NCBI GenBank assembly: GCA_009192285.1 | Contig: WBVU01000010.1 | Span: 1,858,111-1,922,110, forward strand | DNA: 64,000 nt | Source of the DNA: Morchella semilibera | Lineage: Eukaryota > Ascomycota > Pezizomycetes > Pezizales > Morchellaceae | Direction of reading: 5' to 3' | Part shown: positions 1-10,910 of the stretch, piece after piece | How the letters are laid out: each line of letters opens with the position of its first letter | How positions within the stretch are numbered: the stretch's first letter is position 1 | Notes under the pieces: generated by a model | Told to the model about the DNA's origin: nothing | What the model saw: the letters and a program-made list of their open reading frames with translations, nothing else | The model's database searches: none | Made by a program: the position numbers and the translations under genes

Positions 1-1058
1 GGTAAATAAAAAGATCAGACGTGTATGAAAATTGACACACTCCCTCAGTTCGTCCAGTGCATGGGTGCAGGCTCCTCAGCACTGATATCATCTTTTGATA
101 GTCGAAACACCTATACGCTGACGCAGAGCTGATAGAACGCATATCTGATATCAATAGCTCACGGAAACTACGTTATATTAGCGCAATTAATTATTTAAGA
201 AGTGACCCGTCAATTGCGATTTGCTGGGTACATGTAGTAGAGTTAAACTACATGTACGTACATTTTACGACTGCAGTACCACCACAGTTTTCCAAGATAT
301 AGACCATGTCTCCTGGAAAAATGGTAGATTAAATCGATGCCGATTCCAGCACATACCTCCTGCAGCTGTCGATCCTAGCTGTCAACACCGATATATGCCG
401 ATACTGTAGAAAACGCGTAAACTCAATGAAACTCCCGGATCCCACAATTTCGACTAATCAATCCCTCTATGGAGAGACTATTTCAATACTTGTCGTGGAT
501 CGAAGGGCCCTCGGTGGGCTTTCTATCTTGCACACGCGATCAGGTAAGATCTACAGTCTTGATTAACTATCCTTCGGCAGTGCTGCAGTAGATCTATAAA
601 AGGCAATGATATATCTCAATATATTGTCACTCTACCAAGACCGTGGCTACAGCTGCGTAGCATACCAATTGGTGCCTGCCTAGAGCACGGCCAGGTCACT
701 ATCGCCGTCTCTTTTATGTCTAGCTTCATATAGATTGGAGTAGGTCCCTGGCAGTTCTTGCTTGGCAAAAAAGTTTCGCATGTATGCAAGATGTAAATGT
801 AGTTACCCCGCTGATACATACATGTAGTTTTGTTTTTGCCCCACCACACGTACACACCCAATTAGAAATTGAAGGAGGGAAAAAAAAAAAAAGCCAGAAC
901 CTCTTCAAATACTGCTCCAAGTCCGATCATTTCCATCCTCAACAGCAGCTCCCTTTCTTCCCCGCTCAACCTTCTTTCCACTACCTTCACGCAGAAACAT
1001 CAGGATTTCTTCTGGTGGGGTATACGGGCCTGTGCCGTCAACCTAAAAAAAAAAAGGA
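1..1058. other. Intergenic and 5' region upstream of the importin gene
   Basis: No gene is supported here. Open frames in the stretch overlap on both strands and match no family. Two TACATGTA palindromes lie at 229-236 and 249-256 and a third near 819. A-tracts (near 880-893 and 1045-1055) and a CT-rich stretch around 905-1010 lie just before the importin start codon and look like a promoter and 5' leader. Confidence 0.6.
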
Positions 1059-4000
1059 ATGGACGAACAATGTCTCATTCAGCTCTTAGAGCAAATTCTT
1101 ACTCGTAATTTCCCTTAGTAAATTTTAATTACTTCTCGTAAAAGTTTTCTTCTAAAAGGGTTTATAAACTAATAGAGGTATTTCATGTATACAGCGGACA
1201 CCAATACCGTCAAGAATGCCACCACTACACTCCGCCGGGATTATTTCTCCAAACCCGAGTCGCTTCCAACCTTGATTCACATCTTGAAGGCTCATCCGAA
1301 TTCTCAAGTACGCCAGATGGCCGCTGTTGAGGCCCGCAACTTGGTCCCTCAATTTTGGGGTGTTAAGAACAATGCTCCGTCAAAAATTCCCATGGAAATG
1401 AAGCCACAACTTCGAGACTTACTGCTTCAATCAACAATTTCTGAACCCAACTCTTTAGTCAAGCATTCTTCTGCCCGAGTTATCTCCGCCATTGCAAAGA
1501 TCGATTTATCAGCAGGAGAATGGTTAGAGCTACCCAGGTACCTTCTTGAAGCAGCGATGTCTGCTAAAGCGGATGACCGTGAAGTTGGTGTTTACATCCT
1601 CTACACCCTTTTAGAGACCCTTGAGGATTCTGCAGCAGATAGGTGGAGGGACTTCCTTCAGCTCTTCAGTAGGACAATTGCCGACCATGAGAGTATGGCT
1701 GTTCGGCTCAACACTCTCCTTGCACTTGGCAAAATGGCTGAATCCCTCAACTCTGAGGAACACCCCGAGGGCGTATCTGCGTTCAGAGATGTACTACCTT
1801 CTATGGTCAACGTTTTACGAGAGCTTGTTGCTTCAGGAGACGAGGAAAAGGCCAACCCCTCCTTTGAGGTCTTTCAGACACTGTTGATTGGAGATCCTGC
1901 GCTCATATCAACTCACTTCCGTGACCTGGTTCAATTTTTCTCGGAAATGGCCTCTTCGAAGAATATTGACGATGACTTCAGATCGAAAGCTATCGCTTTC
2001 CTCATGTCTTGCCTGCGGTACAAGAAGATGAAAATGCAAGGCCTGCGAGTTGGGGAGGAGCTTACGCTTCGCGCACTGGAGATTGTGACTGAGTTTAAGG
2101 AGATCGAGGACAACGATGATATGACTCCATCAAGATCAGCATTGGGTCTCCTTGATTATCTTTCTGCATCGTTGCCTCCCAGTCAAGTGGTTGTACCATT
2201 ATTGAATGCTCTCCCTGGATATGTCTCTCATCAGGACCCAGATTATAGAAAGGCGGCAGTCTTAGCGCTTGGAATGTGTGTCGAGGGTGCCCCAGATTTC
2301 ATTGCCACGCAAATCAAGCACATTTTCCCAGTTGTTCTCACTCTTTTGGCCGACCCCGAGTCTAGGGTGAGACAGGCAGCACTACAAACCATTGCCCAAT
2401 TGGCTGACGACCTCGCCGAAGATATGGGCAAGGAGCATGCTAGATTGATTCCAGCCCTCATTACAATGCTCGATTCCAGCGATGGTCTGAATATCTGGAA
2501 GGCAGCTTGTAACGCTATCGATGCAGTGCTTGTTGGGATTGAACAATCTGACGTCACATCATACCTTCCCCAGATAATGCCTAGATTATTCCGAATGTTT
2601 AGCCAGGAAGACCTTAAGTTAAAGGCAGCCGCTGTTGGCGGCATTGGATCCACAGCCATGGCTGCCAAAGACAGCTTCACCGTATATTTTGTGGAAACTA
2701 TGAATGCCCTGTCTCCCTATATCTCAGTCAAAGACTCCGAAGAGGAACTTGATCTCAGAGGTGTTGTCGTGGACGCCATGTCTGCTATTGCCGAATCAGT
2801 GGGCATGCAGGCCTTTTCTCCATATGTAGAGCCACTAATGCAATCCACCGATGATGCACTGAATTTGGGGCACCCGCGCCTGAGAGAAACAAGTTTCATG
2901 TTTTTTGCTACTATGGCAAAGGTTTACGGCGAAAACTTTGCCACCTTCCTCCCAAGTGTTACACAGGCGCTATTCTCTAGTTTGGAGCAAACTGAAACGG
3001 ATATAGAGGCCGATATCGATGCCGAGGGACTTTTTTCTGGGAACATCACCAGTGTGGGTGCTGAAGGAACTCAGAGAGCACCCCTGGGATCTGATATTAA
3101 CGCTGAGATCACCGACATTGAAGTTGAGCAAAACGAGGATGACGAAGAGTTTTGGGATGATTTCACTGCTGTGAGTGCTATAGCTTTGGAAAAAGAAGTT
3201 GCTGCCGAAGTCATTGGTGATGTTTTAAGCCATTGCAAAGAGGGATACCTCCAGTATCTCGAGAAGACTGTTGAACTCCTTGCCGAAAAAGTCCAACATC
3301 CGTATGAGGGTGTTCGTAAGGCAAGTATCAGTACATTGTGGAGAGCTTATGCTACCCTCTGGCAAGTTATGGAGAACCGGGGCATGGCAAAGTGGCAGCC
3401 TGGATTGCCGTTGAAGGTGCAACCATCCCCGGAATTGCAGAAGCTTGGGACTGTCGTCATCACATGCACACTCGCAAACTGGAAGAACGAGACCGATAGG
3501 CAAGTACCCTCTCATTACGGATTACGGGGGAATCTTTGAATTCATTGAAATAAACACGAGGACTGAGTTCCTGGGAGGATCGCTAGCTAATGGAAGTTTT
3601 CTAGGGGCACTACGACTGACATTTGTCGCAATATTGCAGAGACCCTCAAGTTATGTGGGCCTGCAGTCCTTGCCGACTCGGCAAATTTAGTCGAGCTTGC
3701 TACCCAACTTGTCTTAATCCTCAAAAAGCAGCACCCCTGCCAGTTAGACGATGACGAGGAAGATGATATGCCGGAGCTTCCAGAGTCTTCAGAATATGAT
3801 TGGCATTTGATTGATACAGCAATGGATGTGGTCCTTGGTCTTGCCACAGCGCTTGGTACCCAGTTCAGCGAGATGTGGGAGATTGTCGGAATCCATCTCA
3901 TCAAATTTGCTTCGTCTTCTGAAACAATTGAACGGTCGACCAGTGTTGGCGTAATTGCCGATTGTATCAAATACATGGAGGAAGGATGCACCCCTAGGAC

Positions 4001-4664
4001 AGAAGTAAGTAGTAATATCTACTCTAATAACATCCATGATATATCCTAACCTTAATCATAGCAATTAATGAAAATCCTCATGCACAAACTCTCAGATGCA
4101 GACCCAGAAACTAGATCGAATGCTGCATACGCTATGGGATTACTGTGTATAAAATCCCAAAACACCCAGCTAATTACCAGTAATTACAGCACCATTCTTC
4201 GCAAATTAGAACCTCTTCTACAAGACCAGAGTTACAGGATGCTTGATAATGCTTGTGGTTGCGTTTCAAGAATGATTCTAGCTCACCCCAATCACGTGCC
4301 CTTGAGCGAGGTTCTCCCGGTAATCGCTAGCGTGCTTCCTTTGAAAGAAGATTACGAAGAGAATGAACCTATCTATACTATGCTTGTGAAACTTTGTAAG
4401 TGATTCATTTGTATTATTACTATTGGACTACCCTGACTAATCCTCTCCCCTCCTCGAACAGATCAAGACAGGAACCAGATTGTTGGCAGCATGACCAAAC
4501 AGTTTGTTCACATCATCGCTTCAGTGCTTTCTCCTCCCGAGGAACAAGTAAATCCAGAAACTCGTCAAAAGCTTATTCAATTAGTCCAATTTCTTTACAA
4601 CGAGGATCAAAGTCTCATCCACGGCTATGATAACCTGGTTTCCATTGCTACTAGGGGCAATTAA
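1059..4664 (+). CDS. KAP123: Importin beta subunit, Kap123/importin-4 type karyopherin
   Basis: This is a HEAT-repeat nuclear import receptor of the Kap123/importin-4 family, which carries ribosomal proteins and histones through the nuclear pore and releases them on Ran-GTP. I read five exons: 1059-1104, 1195-3499, 3605-4004, 4062-4395 and 4462-4664, giving 1095 aa, the usual family length (about 1100). The tiny first exon (MDEQCLIQLLEQILT) joins to PDTNTVK, the LxPDT motif typical of the N-terminus, and fixes the start. Helical HEAT repeats fill the protein. Acidic patches lie near residues 659 and 832. The second intron (3500-3604) begins with GCAAGT, so it is a GC-AG intron; the others are GT-AG. 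The reading frame is intact throughout. The gene stands alone, with no close neighbour on either side. The family assignment is strong; cargo is known from the family, not from this sequence. Confidence 0.95.
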
Positions 4665-4681
4665 GGGTGGAAATAATATAT

Positions 4682-4696
4682 GGGGGGGTGGGGGGG
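4682..4696 (+). repeat. G-rich patch after importin gene
   Basis: Two runs of seven G separated by one T lie 18 bases after the importin stop codon, with further G runs close by (near 4670 and 4701-4703). The spacing could support a G-quadruplex on the sense strand near the 3' end of the transcript. No function is shown. Confidence 0.5.
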
Positions 4697-5710
4697 CAAT
4701 GGGATTGGTATCTAGTGGGCGGGAAATTTGCTTTACTTATGTTCGGGATTTTATTTCCTTCCTCTTTGTATAGATAGATTTGGGAATGCAAGCTCGTTTG
4801 TGTGCATTGGGGGAGGAGGTATTTTACATTCTAAGCGGGCTGGTTTCTTTATTGGTCATATCTCCATTTTCATGTTCTCTACAAGTCGCTACAGGAGTAA
4901 AAACAGCCTGTTTTTCACTAACGGCTCAAATGTTTTTCTGATTTTCTTTTATACCTTTTGTGGGATGGCACGGGGCAGCTAATTCGATTCTTCAATCAAT
5001 TAAAGAACTCTATGGATTCATCAAAATTTCATGTCCCGCGTAAAAGTGCTAAATGTGACTTGGTATATTGCAAGTGAGGAACGGCGTATAAAGTCATAAG
5101 GTCGATACAGGACGTATGAATCCAAAAGAGGATAGGATAATCTGGTTGAGATCATTCTCGCGCGCGAGGTAGTGCTACAGTAGTACTGCGGCATTGTTAG
5201 AAGGCTGCCGTTGTAAAGCGGCATTTAGAAGACTGCTCTGTACTTGTGCCTAAGTGATGGGTATAGCTTACACTATGGCCAGGTATACACTATGCCAAGT
5301 GAGGCGGCCAGTGAAGCGGTCATACGGTGTGGTAGCCCAATCATCACCACCACCGCCATCATCACCATAATCACCATAATCATAAAGAATCATGATCATC
5401 GTGAATTACATCTTCCCCACTCAATTTATCCCCAGACCAGTATAAAATAAAGGTACATGGAACCAAAAAATTGTTTTTTAAATACATTCCCCAGATCTCA
5501 CTAACCGATTAATCAGGGAGCCAAATTCTATCGAAGAATTAAGTTGGTGTGTTCGGAACTCTGATGATGAAGTTGAGATGCTTCAATGAAGATAAACAAA
5601 AACTGTGTGTACAGTCAAAATTGCACCGTACACAGCCAAGTTGCATACACTCCTGGCTAGCATTGACTAATGCGGCAGCACTACCACACTTCCCAGTATG
5701 CGGCAAGTCC

Positions 5711-5746
5711 TACTATAGTAATATCATCCCGCTTTTTGCTACTGTA
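5711..5746. mobile_element. Possible relic end of inverted-repeat family A
   Basis: The stretch ending in GCTTTTTGCTACTGTA resembles the right end of the family A elements at 32073-32247 and 45573-45747, which ends CTCTTTTTGGTACTGTA. No matching left end was found with confidence, so this is a fragment or a chance resemblance. Confidence 0.3.
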
Positions 5747-6295
5747 GTATTTGAAGAGGGAAAATGCACTGGATCCCTGTACCCACAGTGGTGTCAATTC
5801 TTTGTCTGTCGACAGCTGTAGCCCACTAAGCTACAGAGATAAAAGCCCAAAATATGTTAAGTAGAGTGGAAATTTTCTATTGCAGAGGTACGTATGTAAC
5901 TGGCTATAGTGCAAAAAAGGAGATGTAATATTAACATAGCCATGATACCACATATAGCAATATATAATGTAACAATACAGCTGTATTTTAGCAATTACAT
6001 AATACCGCAGTCTCATTATGTTCTATTAGAATGTATTCAAGGATAGATAGATGCATTCGCCTTTTTATATGTACCCTGGGGTACCAGAAAGTGATAATGC
6101 AACGACTCAATTTACCATTCACGATTTCAACCACATGCGGCCCAATTGTAACCCTAATGAAGCAATAATATATGGTAAACAGAGTAAACAGGGTATAAAG
6201 AATTCATCGATTATATTTAAATAAAAAAAATCAAGGTGGTTGTAAATCTACTAAGGCCTCACCTGATAGTGTAATCCAAGCCGTTACATCACGTT

Positions 6296-6470
6296 TAGGG
6301 ACTCCTGGGTAAAGTCAAATTGGGGGCAACGACGAACCTGGGGCAACGACGAAAACACAGTTTTTAGGATCAGATACCAGCCTGAGCGCCTGTGCTTTGT
6401 CCGCCAAAAATCCCTGTTCGTCGTTCAACCAGTTTCGTCGTTGTCCCCAAAGTGACTTTACAGTACCCTA
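6296..6470. mobile_element. MITE-like inverted-repeat element (family B)
   Basis: The two ends are inverted copies of each other over roughly 45 bp. The left arm (6307-6353) contains TAAAGTCA, a TTGGGG block and two copies of CAACGACGAA. The right arm (6417-6468) contains the complement of the same blocks. TA dinucleotides sit at both outer edges (6296-6297 and 6469-6470), as expected for a TA target duplication. There is no coding capacity, so this would be a non-autonomous DNA element of Tc1/mariner style. A short piece of the same CAACGACGAA arm recurs at about 55864-55885. Confidence 0.7.
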
Positions 6471-7040
6471 TCTGGACAAAATAATTGTGCTGTCATTCTA
6501 GGTCTTGCCAACAATACAAAAGTAGGTATTAAACAAATGACAGTAACCTAGGTTCAACTAATTACATGTACATAGCTTGTTCCCAGGCTTTCGGATGCTA
6601 CTCCCCCGTTTTTCGTACTAGAGAATTGGGCTTAAGTTAAGGCGTAGGAAACTTTACTCGGGGGCCATCAAACTATAATTACATTCGACATTGCATACAT
6701 AGATCCGAGAGCCTCGATACATAAATTATACTCATAACTACATGTAGTTGCTTCTGGCTGGCTTTCTTCTGGATCGTGATAATTATGTCTTGTATCTAAA
6801 CACCTTGCAAATATATTATGCCACGATCAGCAAATATGCTCACCTTTATTATGCATATGGACCAGAATGGGATTCGGGCGTCGTATGCGCACCGAGGACT
6901 CATGGGCTGCAAACGATGAGGTTACGTTGGCCGAGTGGTATGTAGGCCAATTTAAATATAATTTTAACACTAACACTACAACCCCTCTTAATACTTCATA
7001 CAATAATATATCATATCTAAAACCCCATGAGAAACCCACA

Positions 7041-8156
7041 ATGCTTACCTACAACGAAAACAAATTGCCCTTCAACCCAGCCCTTCTTCCTTTCTTCAGG
7101 CCTCAGACTATTCTTCAAGAGCTCTCTGAGAGTGGGAAGGGCCCTCTCCTGCGGCTCCCTGCTGCCTATTTCCAAACTTCCAATGGCTCCCAAAAAGAAA
7201 ACCTCATTGGAAATATCTCTATCGGTATGGAGCTTGAGATGATAATTGTCAACGTTCCACAGGAAGCCTTGAACCGATTGGTTATAGAGGGAACGACCAT
7301 CTTTGAAGTTGTCAGAGACGCTATGAATGCAGCATCAATCCAGACGGATGTCTGGACCCAGCTTACTGGGAGCTATCCAAACCGCAAACGATTTATTGTC
7401 ACTGACGAAAAGTCAGTCAGTGACAGTATTTACGACGAAGCCGTGGGAGAAGAGATTCCAGGATACGCCGTCGAGATTTGCACACCAATCCTCCGCAACC
7501 GGTCGTGGAAATATATAATCCCCACGGTAATGGAATATCTCGGAGCAAGCTTTGACTGCCGCTTCAACTTCACGACTGGTCTCCATGTTCATGTTGGGTA
7601 TGGGGAAGGCTGGGGTTTGGAGCATCTCAAAAAAATAGCAAAGGCTATTGTGATCTTCGAGTCCTCGATGGACAAATACCATCCTGCCCACCGCCAGGCG
7701 GGCAACAATTGGTGCATCTCCAGCAACCGCCATGGCGACAACCTCTCCAACTACACCAAGCTCGAAGCGGTCGAGCTTCTCGAAAATGTTCTTACACGGC
7801 GTGAACTCCTCGACCTCATCGGCCCCCACAAGTTTTTCAAATACAACTTGAACGCGGTAGAGACCCACGGAACCGTGGAGTTTAGGCAGGGAGATGCGGC
7901 TGTCAGTGGAGAAATGGCGGTGGATTGGATTGAGAGAGTGGTCAGATTTGTGGAGAGGGCCATAATAACTGATCACTCCTCATTCCAGGGATATGCAAGG
8001 TCTGAGGACCCAAGGCACTCTTGCTCAAAGAAGATCTTTGATGAGTTTGGGGTGCCTTGGGTCGAGAGGAGAAGAATTAAGGCGAGAAAGGTTCCTATGC
8101 GGGCTAGACTCGATATGAAGCGGAGGAGGGTGTTCTTTGGGAATAGGAACTGGTAA
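7041..8156 (+). CDS. Putative amidoligase (ATP-grasp-independent COOH-NH2 ligase fold)
   Basis: The 371-residue product carries the pattern of the amidoligase family related to glutamine synthetase and gamma-glutamylcysteine ligase folds: IGMELEM at 61-67, VEICTP at 144-149, GLHVHVG at 180-186, NRHGDN at 229-234 and TVEFRQG at 278-284. Family members are thought to join a carboxylate to an amine using ATP; the substrate cannot be read from the sequence. It is a single exon with no signal peptide, so it is probably cytosolic. The frame is open further upstream to 6867, but the extension is AT-rich and low in complexity, so I prefer the ATG at 7041. In bacteria these ligases usually sit beside peptidase or amidotransferase genes; no such partner is seen here. 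It could still be a divergent member with another reaction. Confidence 0.8.
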   Translation: MLTYNENKLPFNPALLPFFRPQTILQELSESGKGPLLRLPAAYFQTSNGSQKENLIGNISIGMELEMIIVNVPQEALNRLVIEGTTIFEVVRDAMNAASIQTDVWTQLTGSYPNRKRFIVTDEKSVSDSIYDEAVGEEIPGYAVEICTPILRNRSWKYIIPTVMEYLGASFDCRFNFTTGLHVHVGYGEGWGLEHLKKIAKAIVIFESSMDKYHPAHRQAGNNWCISSNRHGDNLSNYTKLEAVELLENVLTRRELLDLIGPHKFFKYNLNAVETHGTVEFRQGDAAVSGEMAVDWIERVVRFVERAIITDHSSFQGYARSEDPRHSCSKKIFDEFGVPWVERRRIKARKVPMRARLDMKRRRVFFGNRNW

Positions 8157-9719
8157 TCCTTTTCTTTTTTCTTTCGATTTGTTTTATCCGCTTTTCTTTG
8201 AAAAGCAGAGCCAATGTCTTCTGGGTCTGTGTCGTAGGTAGACTCGTCAGTGTACTGTAGATTCATCTTGAGGCGTGAAGTGTAATAAAATTTGTGTGCT
8301 TTAAGTTCCTCTATGGGAATTAACTTTTCTTGATTATTTATTTCTATATCGTGATTGAGGCATTTGGAGATGCCAACCCATCAGCTTATTCTTATATAGA
8401 GCCTTACACTAGGCCCATCCTTATCATGATTATGTAGTACTCAATAACAATATTTGGAGTCACGTCAGTAACTGTATGATTCTTGTTAACACAATTAATA
8501 TTTGTTATATAGATTTAAAAAAAAAAGAGTGGTACGCATTAAATTACACAAGAAACTAAAGGTCCAGTATACGTATATCTACATGCACTTAGGTAGGTAT
8601 ATGTAGTCCTGTACCTCTGTATCGGCTTTTACAGGTAATTCTTATGGCGAACAACAAACTGTTTGTATGGGATATATGGGCACAAAGCTAGGCGATTCTT
8701 GACCTCCTAGTTAACCTGGCATGCTTTCTTTCTCGCTAAGATTACTATAATGTAAGTTACATGTAGTATCCCACATATGTGGCCGGAAGGCTACATACAA
8801 TAAATGCATTAAACAAAAAAAAATATCCCACATATGCGTAGCCTGATACGAAAAGGGCTCCGAGTGATCTTTGGTGAATACAAACCAGGACGAGTGATTA
8901 GCTGTGAATGTACCCAGCCAGGGCATCGGAAAGTGATGCACATTTTGACCAGACAACGCTCAAATACTTTACCACAATACAACACAATCGTACAGAACCT
9001 ACCATAACTAAGCACTAAGCATATATCTGATGAAGAGCATCTGCACACTCACATTTATTTCATCCCAAGGGGCGTGAAGTAATGTCCATGAACCCTTTGT
9101 CATACCATATGATATGATACATCATGTAGCTACGTGTATAGACATTACCAAAAAGGGTAGTGGTGGGATCTCTACGGTACTCCCGCCAGTACACTAGTAA
9201 CGCGGTAAGAATGCAGTATTGGTAAAGTACTCTCTCTCAAATACCATTTTGCTTCGGTATTCGTCACTAAAGTCTATCCATGTAGTCTTATGCTAGTGGT
9301 TTCATCCCGTTTTTGATGCTATAAAGTTGTACATGCATGATATCGTCCTTACCACTTTAAATATCAATATGATTGGAATTTAGGGGCAAAACGAAATTAA
9401 CATATCTTACATCACAACTCGTCCGCAAAGGAGCGTCCAACCACCACAGGTACATTATATATACGCCAGTCAGCGATCTCTTTGGCAACGATCACTTGAG
9501 CGAGCAATATACATCTCCATACTAGGACAAAAACTAGCCCAACCTGTCATTTCTGAGAAAACCAGTGTCTTACCCGCCGTGGTAACTGGCCGCTCCTTCG
9601 TGGTAGAGTTTGCGGGAAAACAGGAGTTATTCAATATAATTTGGAAATTTTTTGATTCATTAATTTGAGTACTTTGATTTTCCCTCAGTCTTGTACCGTG
9701 CCTGATTGGCATACATGAT
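8157..9719. other. Gene-free spacer with a family A element
   Basis: No gene is supported. It holds a TACATGTA palindrome at about 8758 and a diverged family A inverted-repeat element at about 9139-9323. The rest is AT-rich sequence with short, unsupported open frames on both strands. Confidence 0.6.
9139..9323 (-). mobile_element. MITE-like element, family A, diverged copy 1
   Basis: Read on the minus strand, this stretch aligns along its whole length with the two family A copies at 32073-32247 and 45573-45747, including the ACCAAAAAGGG-type end, the CTACGGTA block, the CGCGGTAAG block, the CGGTATTCGTCACTAAA block and the CATCCCGTTTTTGATGC end. It is clearly more diverged than the other two are from each other, so it is probably the oldest of the three insertions. 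Confidence 0.75.
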
Positions 9720-10052
9720 TTAGTACACCTTATATGCCGCATAGTAGTTGTTGGGAACATTGTTGTTCCCCTTCTTTCCCTTATATACTTCGTCCTTGCA
9801 TCCATCCTCACCATAGAGAACAAAGGTGTCCGCTAACAACGAGGTATCAAAGTATACCGAAGTGATTTCAGAGCCCGTCTTTTTGAACTTCGTACACCCC
9901 GAGTTGGTATGGCCACTAAGCTTGACAGTAGCCCCGTCGGCATAGTTTACGTCCATGTGCCAGCCAGTGCTGGCGACGATCGTAGAAAGCATGAAGGCAA
10001 CAAATAAGAAAGTTGTGATAATTGAGCCGAACATTTTGACTGTAATATGCAT
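9720..10052 (-). CDS. Small secreted protein
   Basis: The 110-residue product starts with a hydrophobic segment ending around residue 28 (FLFVAFMLSTIVAS), a likely signal peptide. The mature part is about 80 residues, rich in Thr, Ser, Gly, Asn and Lys, with two cysteines (in SGCTKF and DGCKDE) that could pair. A start at residue 7 (MFGSII) is equally possible and gives a cleaner signal peptide. No known family is recognised. It has the size and layout of fungal small secreted or effector-like proteins, but role and expression are unknown. It is a single open frame flanked by long spacers. Confidence 0.6.
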   Translation of the reverse strand: MHITVKMFGSIITTFLFVAFMLSTIVASTGWHMDVNYADGATVKLSGHTNSGCTKFKKTGSEITSVYFDTSLLADTFVLYGEDGCKDEVYKGKKGNNNVPNNYYAAYKVY

Positions 10053-10910
10053 TAGCTCTCCTTCGCCCGGAATTTGGGGAACCGGGGCATGGAATGACCT
10101 TCGAGACTTTGAAGACGTTAAACAAATTATAAGTAGATATAATTATTTTATTAAATAAAGGCCTATTTTCGATCTACCTTATTAGACATGTTTGGATAAA
10201 AATCAAATTAGGGATATCATTATAATTGCTTACCAAGTTCGGAAGGCTGAAGAGTATAGATCAGGAAAGAAATAAGATATAGTCAAAATTGAAAAAAATG
10301 AATGCCTTATATTCCCTATATTGTGGCAAGAAGATATCAATGTCAAAAATTCTAGCAAAATCGTTACGCCATTCTGCAGTGTCGGCCCAAACCCCGGCCC
10401 GAACCTGGCGCGCGGAGACTAACGCTATCGGCTCGGCTGTGGAGTGCGCTATAACTACGGTGGCGGTTGTGGGTCTTTGAGTTTTGACTAAATATTGCGT
10501 AATGGAAAGGTTCTGGACCGGATATTCGGGCGGTGGTTTTCTTTCGGAATCTAATTTTTGTAGAAGGTTGCATGTCCTTCTGTTTTGAAACTGGCATACG
10601 TATATACGGTACTTGACACGAGAATAGGTTTCTATCACGTTGCAACAGCTCGCAAGTACTTCGGGTGGGTGTGGGGTAAGGTGTCTTCCCACTTACCCCT
10701 ACACCCGAAGTACAGTACGCATGTTATCAGTATCTCGGTGTTGTAAAGCGAGTGAGTTCGGGTGAAGATAACAATACGGCTTGGCAACTCGAATTGGTAG
10801 GGTAACAGTTACACCTTGTTGTCCAGGTCCGGGTTCTTTTATGCGGGGCATTTAATATAATTTTTTCTAGTATATACATATACCTCCTCAGGGAAAATTC
10901 AAATAGCAAG
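10053..10910. other. Spacer with a foldback
   Basis: No gene is supported. Overlapping open frames between 10261 and 10692 show no recognisable family. The main structure is an imperfect palindrome at 10656-10713. The last 50 bases are the leader of the MTA phosphorylase gene. Confidence 0.5.
10656..10713. repeat. Short inverted repeat (hairpin)
   Basis: GTACTTCGGGTG at 10656 followed by a TGGGGTAAG block is answered by CTTACCCCTACACCCGAAGTAC at 10692-10713. The arms pair over about 21 bp with a four-base bulge and a loop of roughly 11-15 bases. It could form a DNA or RNA hairpin or be a tiny foldback element. Confidence 0.65.

Larger units (their letters stand above)
4665..7040. other. Gene-free spacer
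   Basis: No coding region is supported. It contains a G-rich patch just after the importin stop (4682-4696, two runs of seven G), a CAC/ATC-rich simple repeat at about 5340-5400, a possible relic of inverted-repeat family A near 5711-5746, a complete small inverted-repeat element at 6296-6470, and TACATGTA palindromes at about 6562 and 6739. Confidence 0.6.

Noticed and set aside
2243-2680. A 145-codon minus-strand gene
   Set aside because: It is the mirror of importin coding sequence.
7413-7976. A 187-codon minus-strand gene
   Set aside because: It lies wholly inside the amidoligase on the other strand and has no conserved motif.
10261-10692. A 143-codon minus-strand gene
   Set aside because: There is no family, no signal peptide, and overlapping frames on both strands of similar length.
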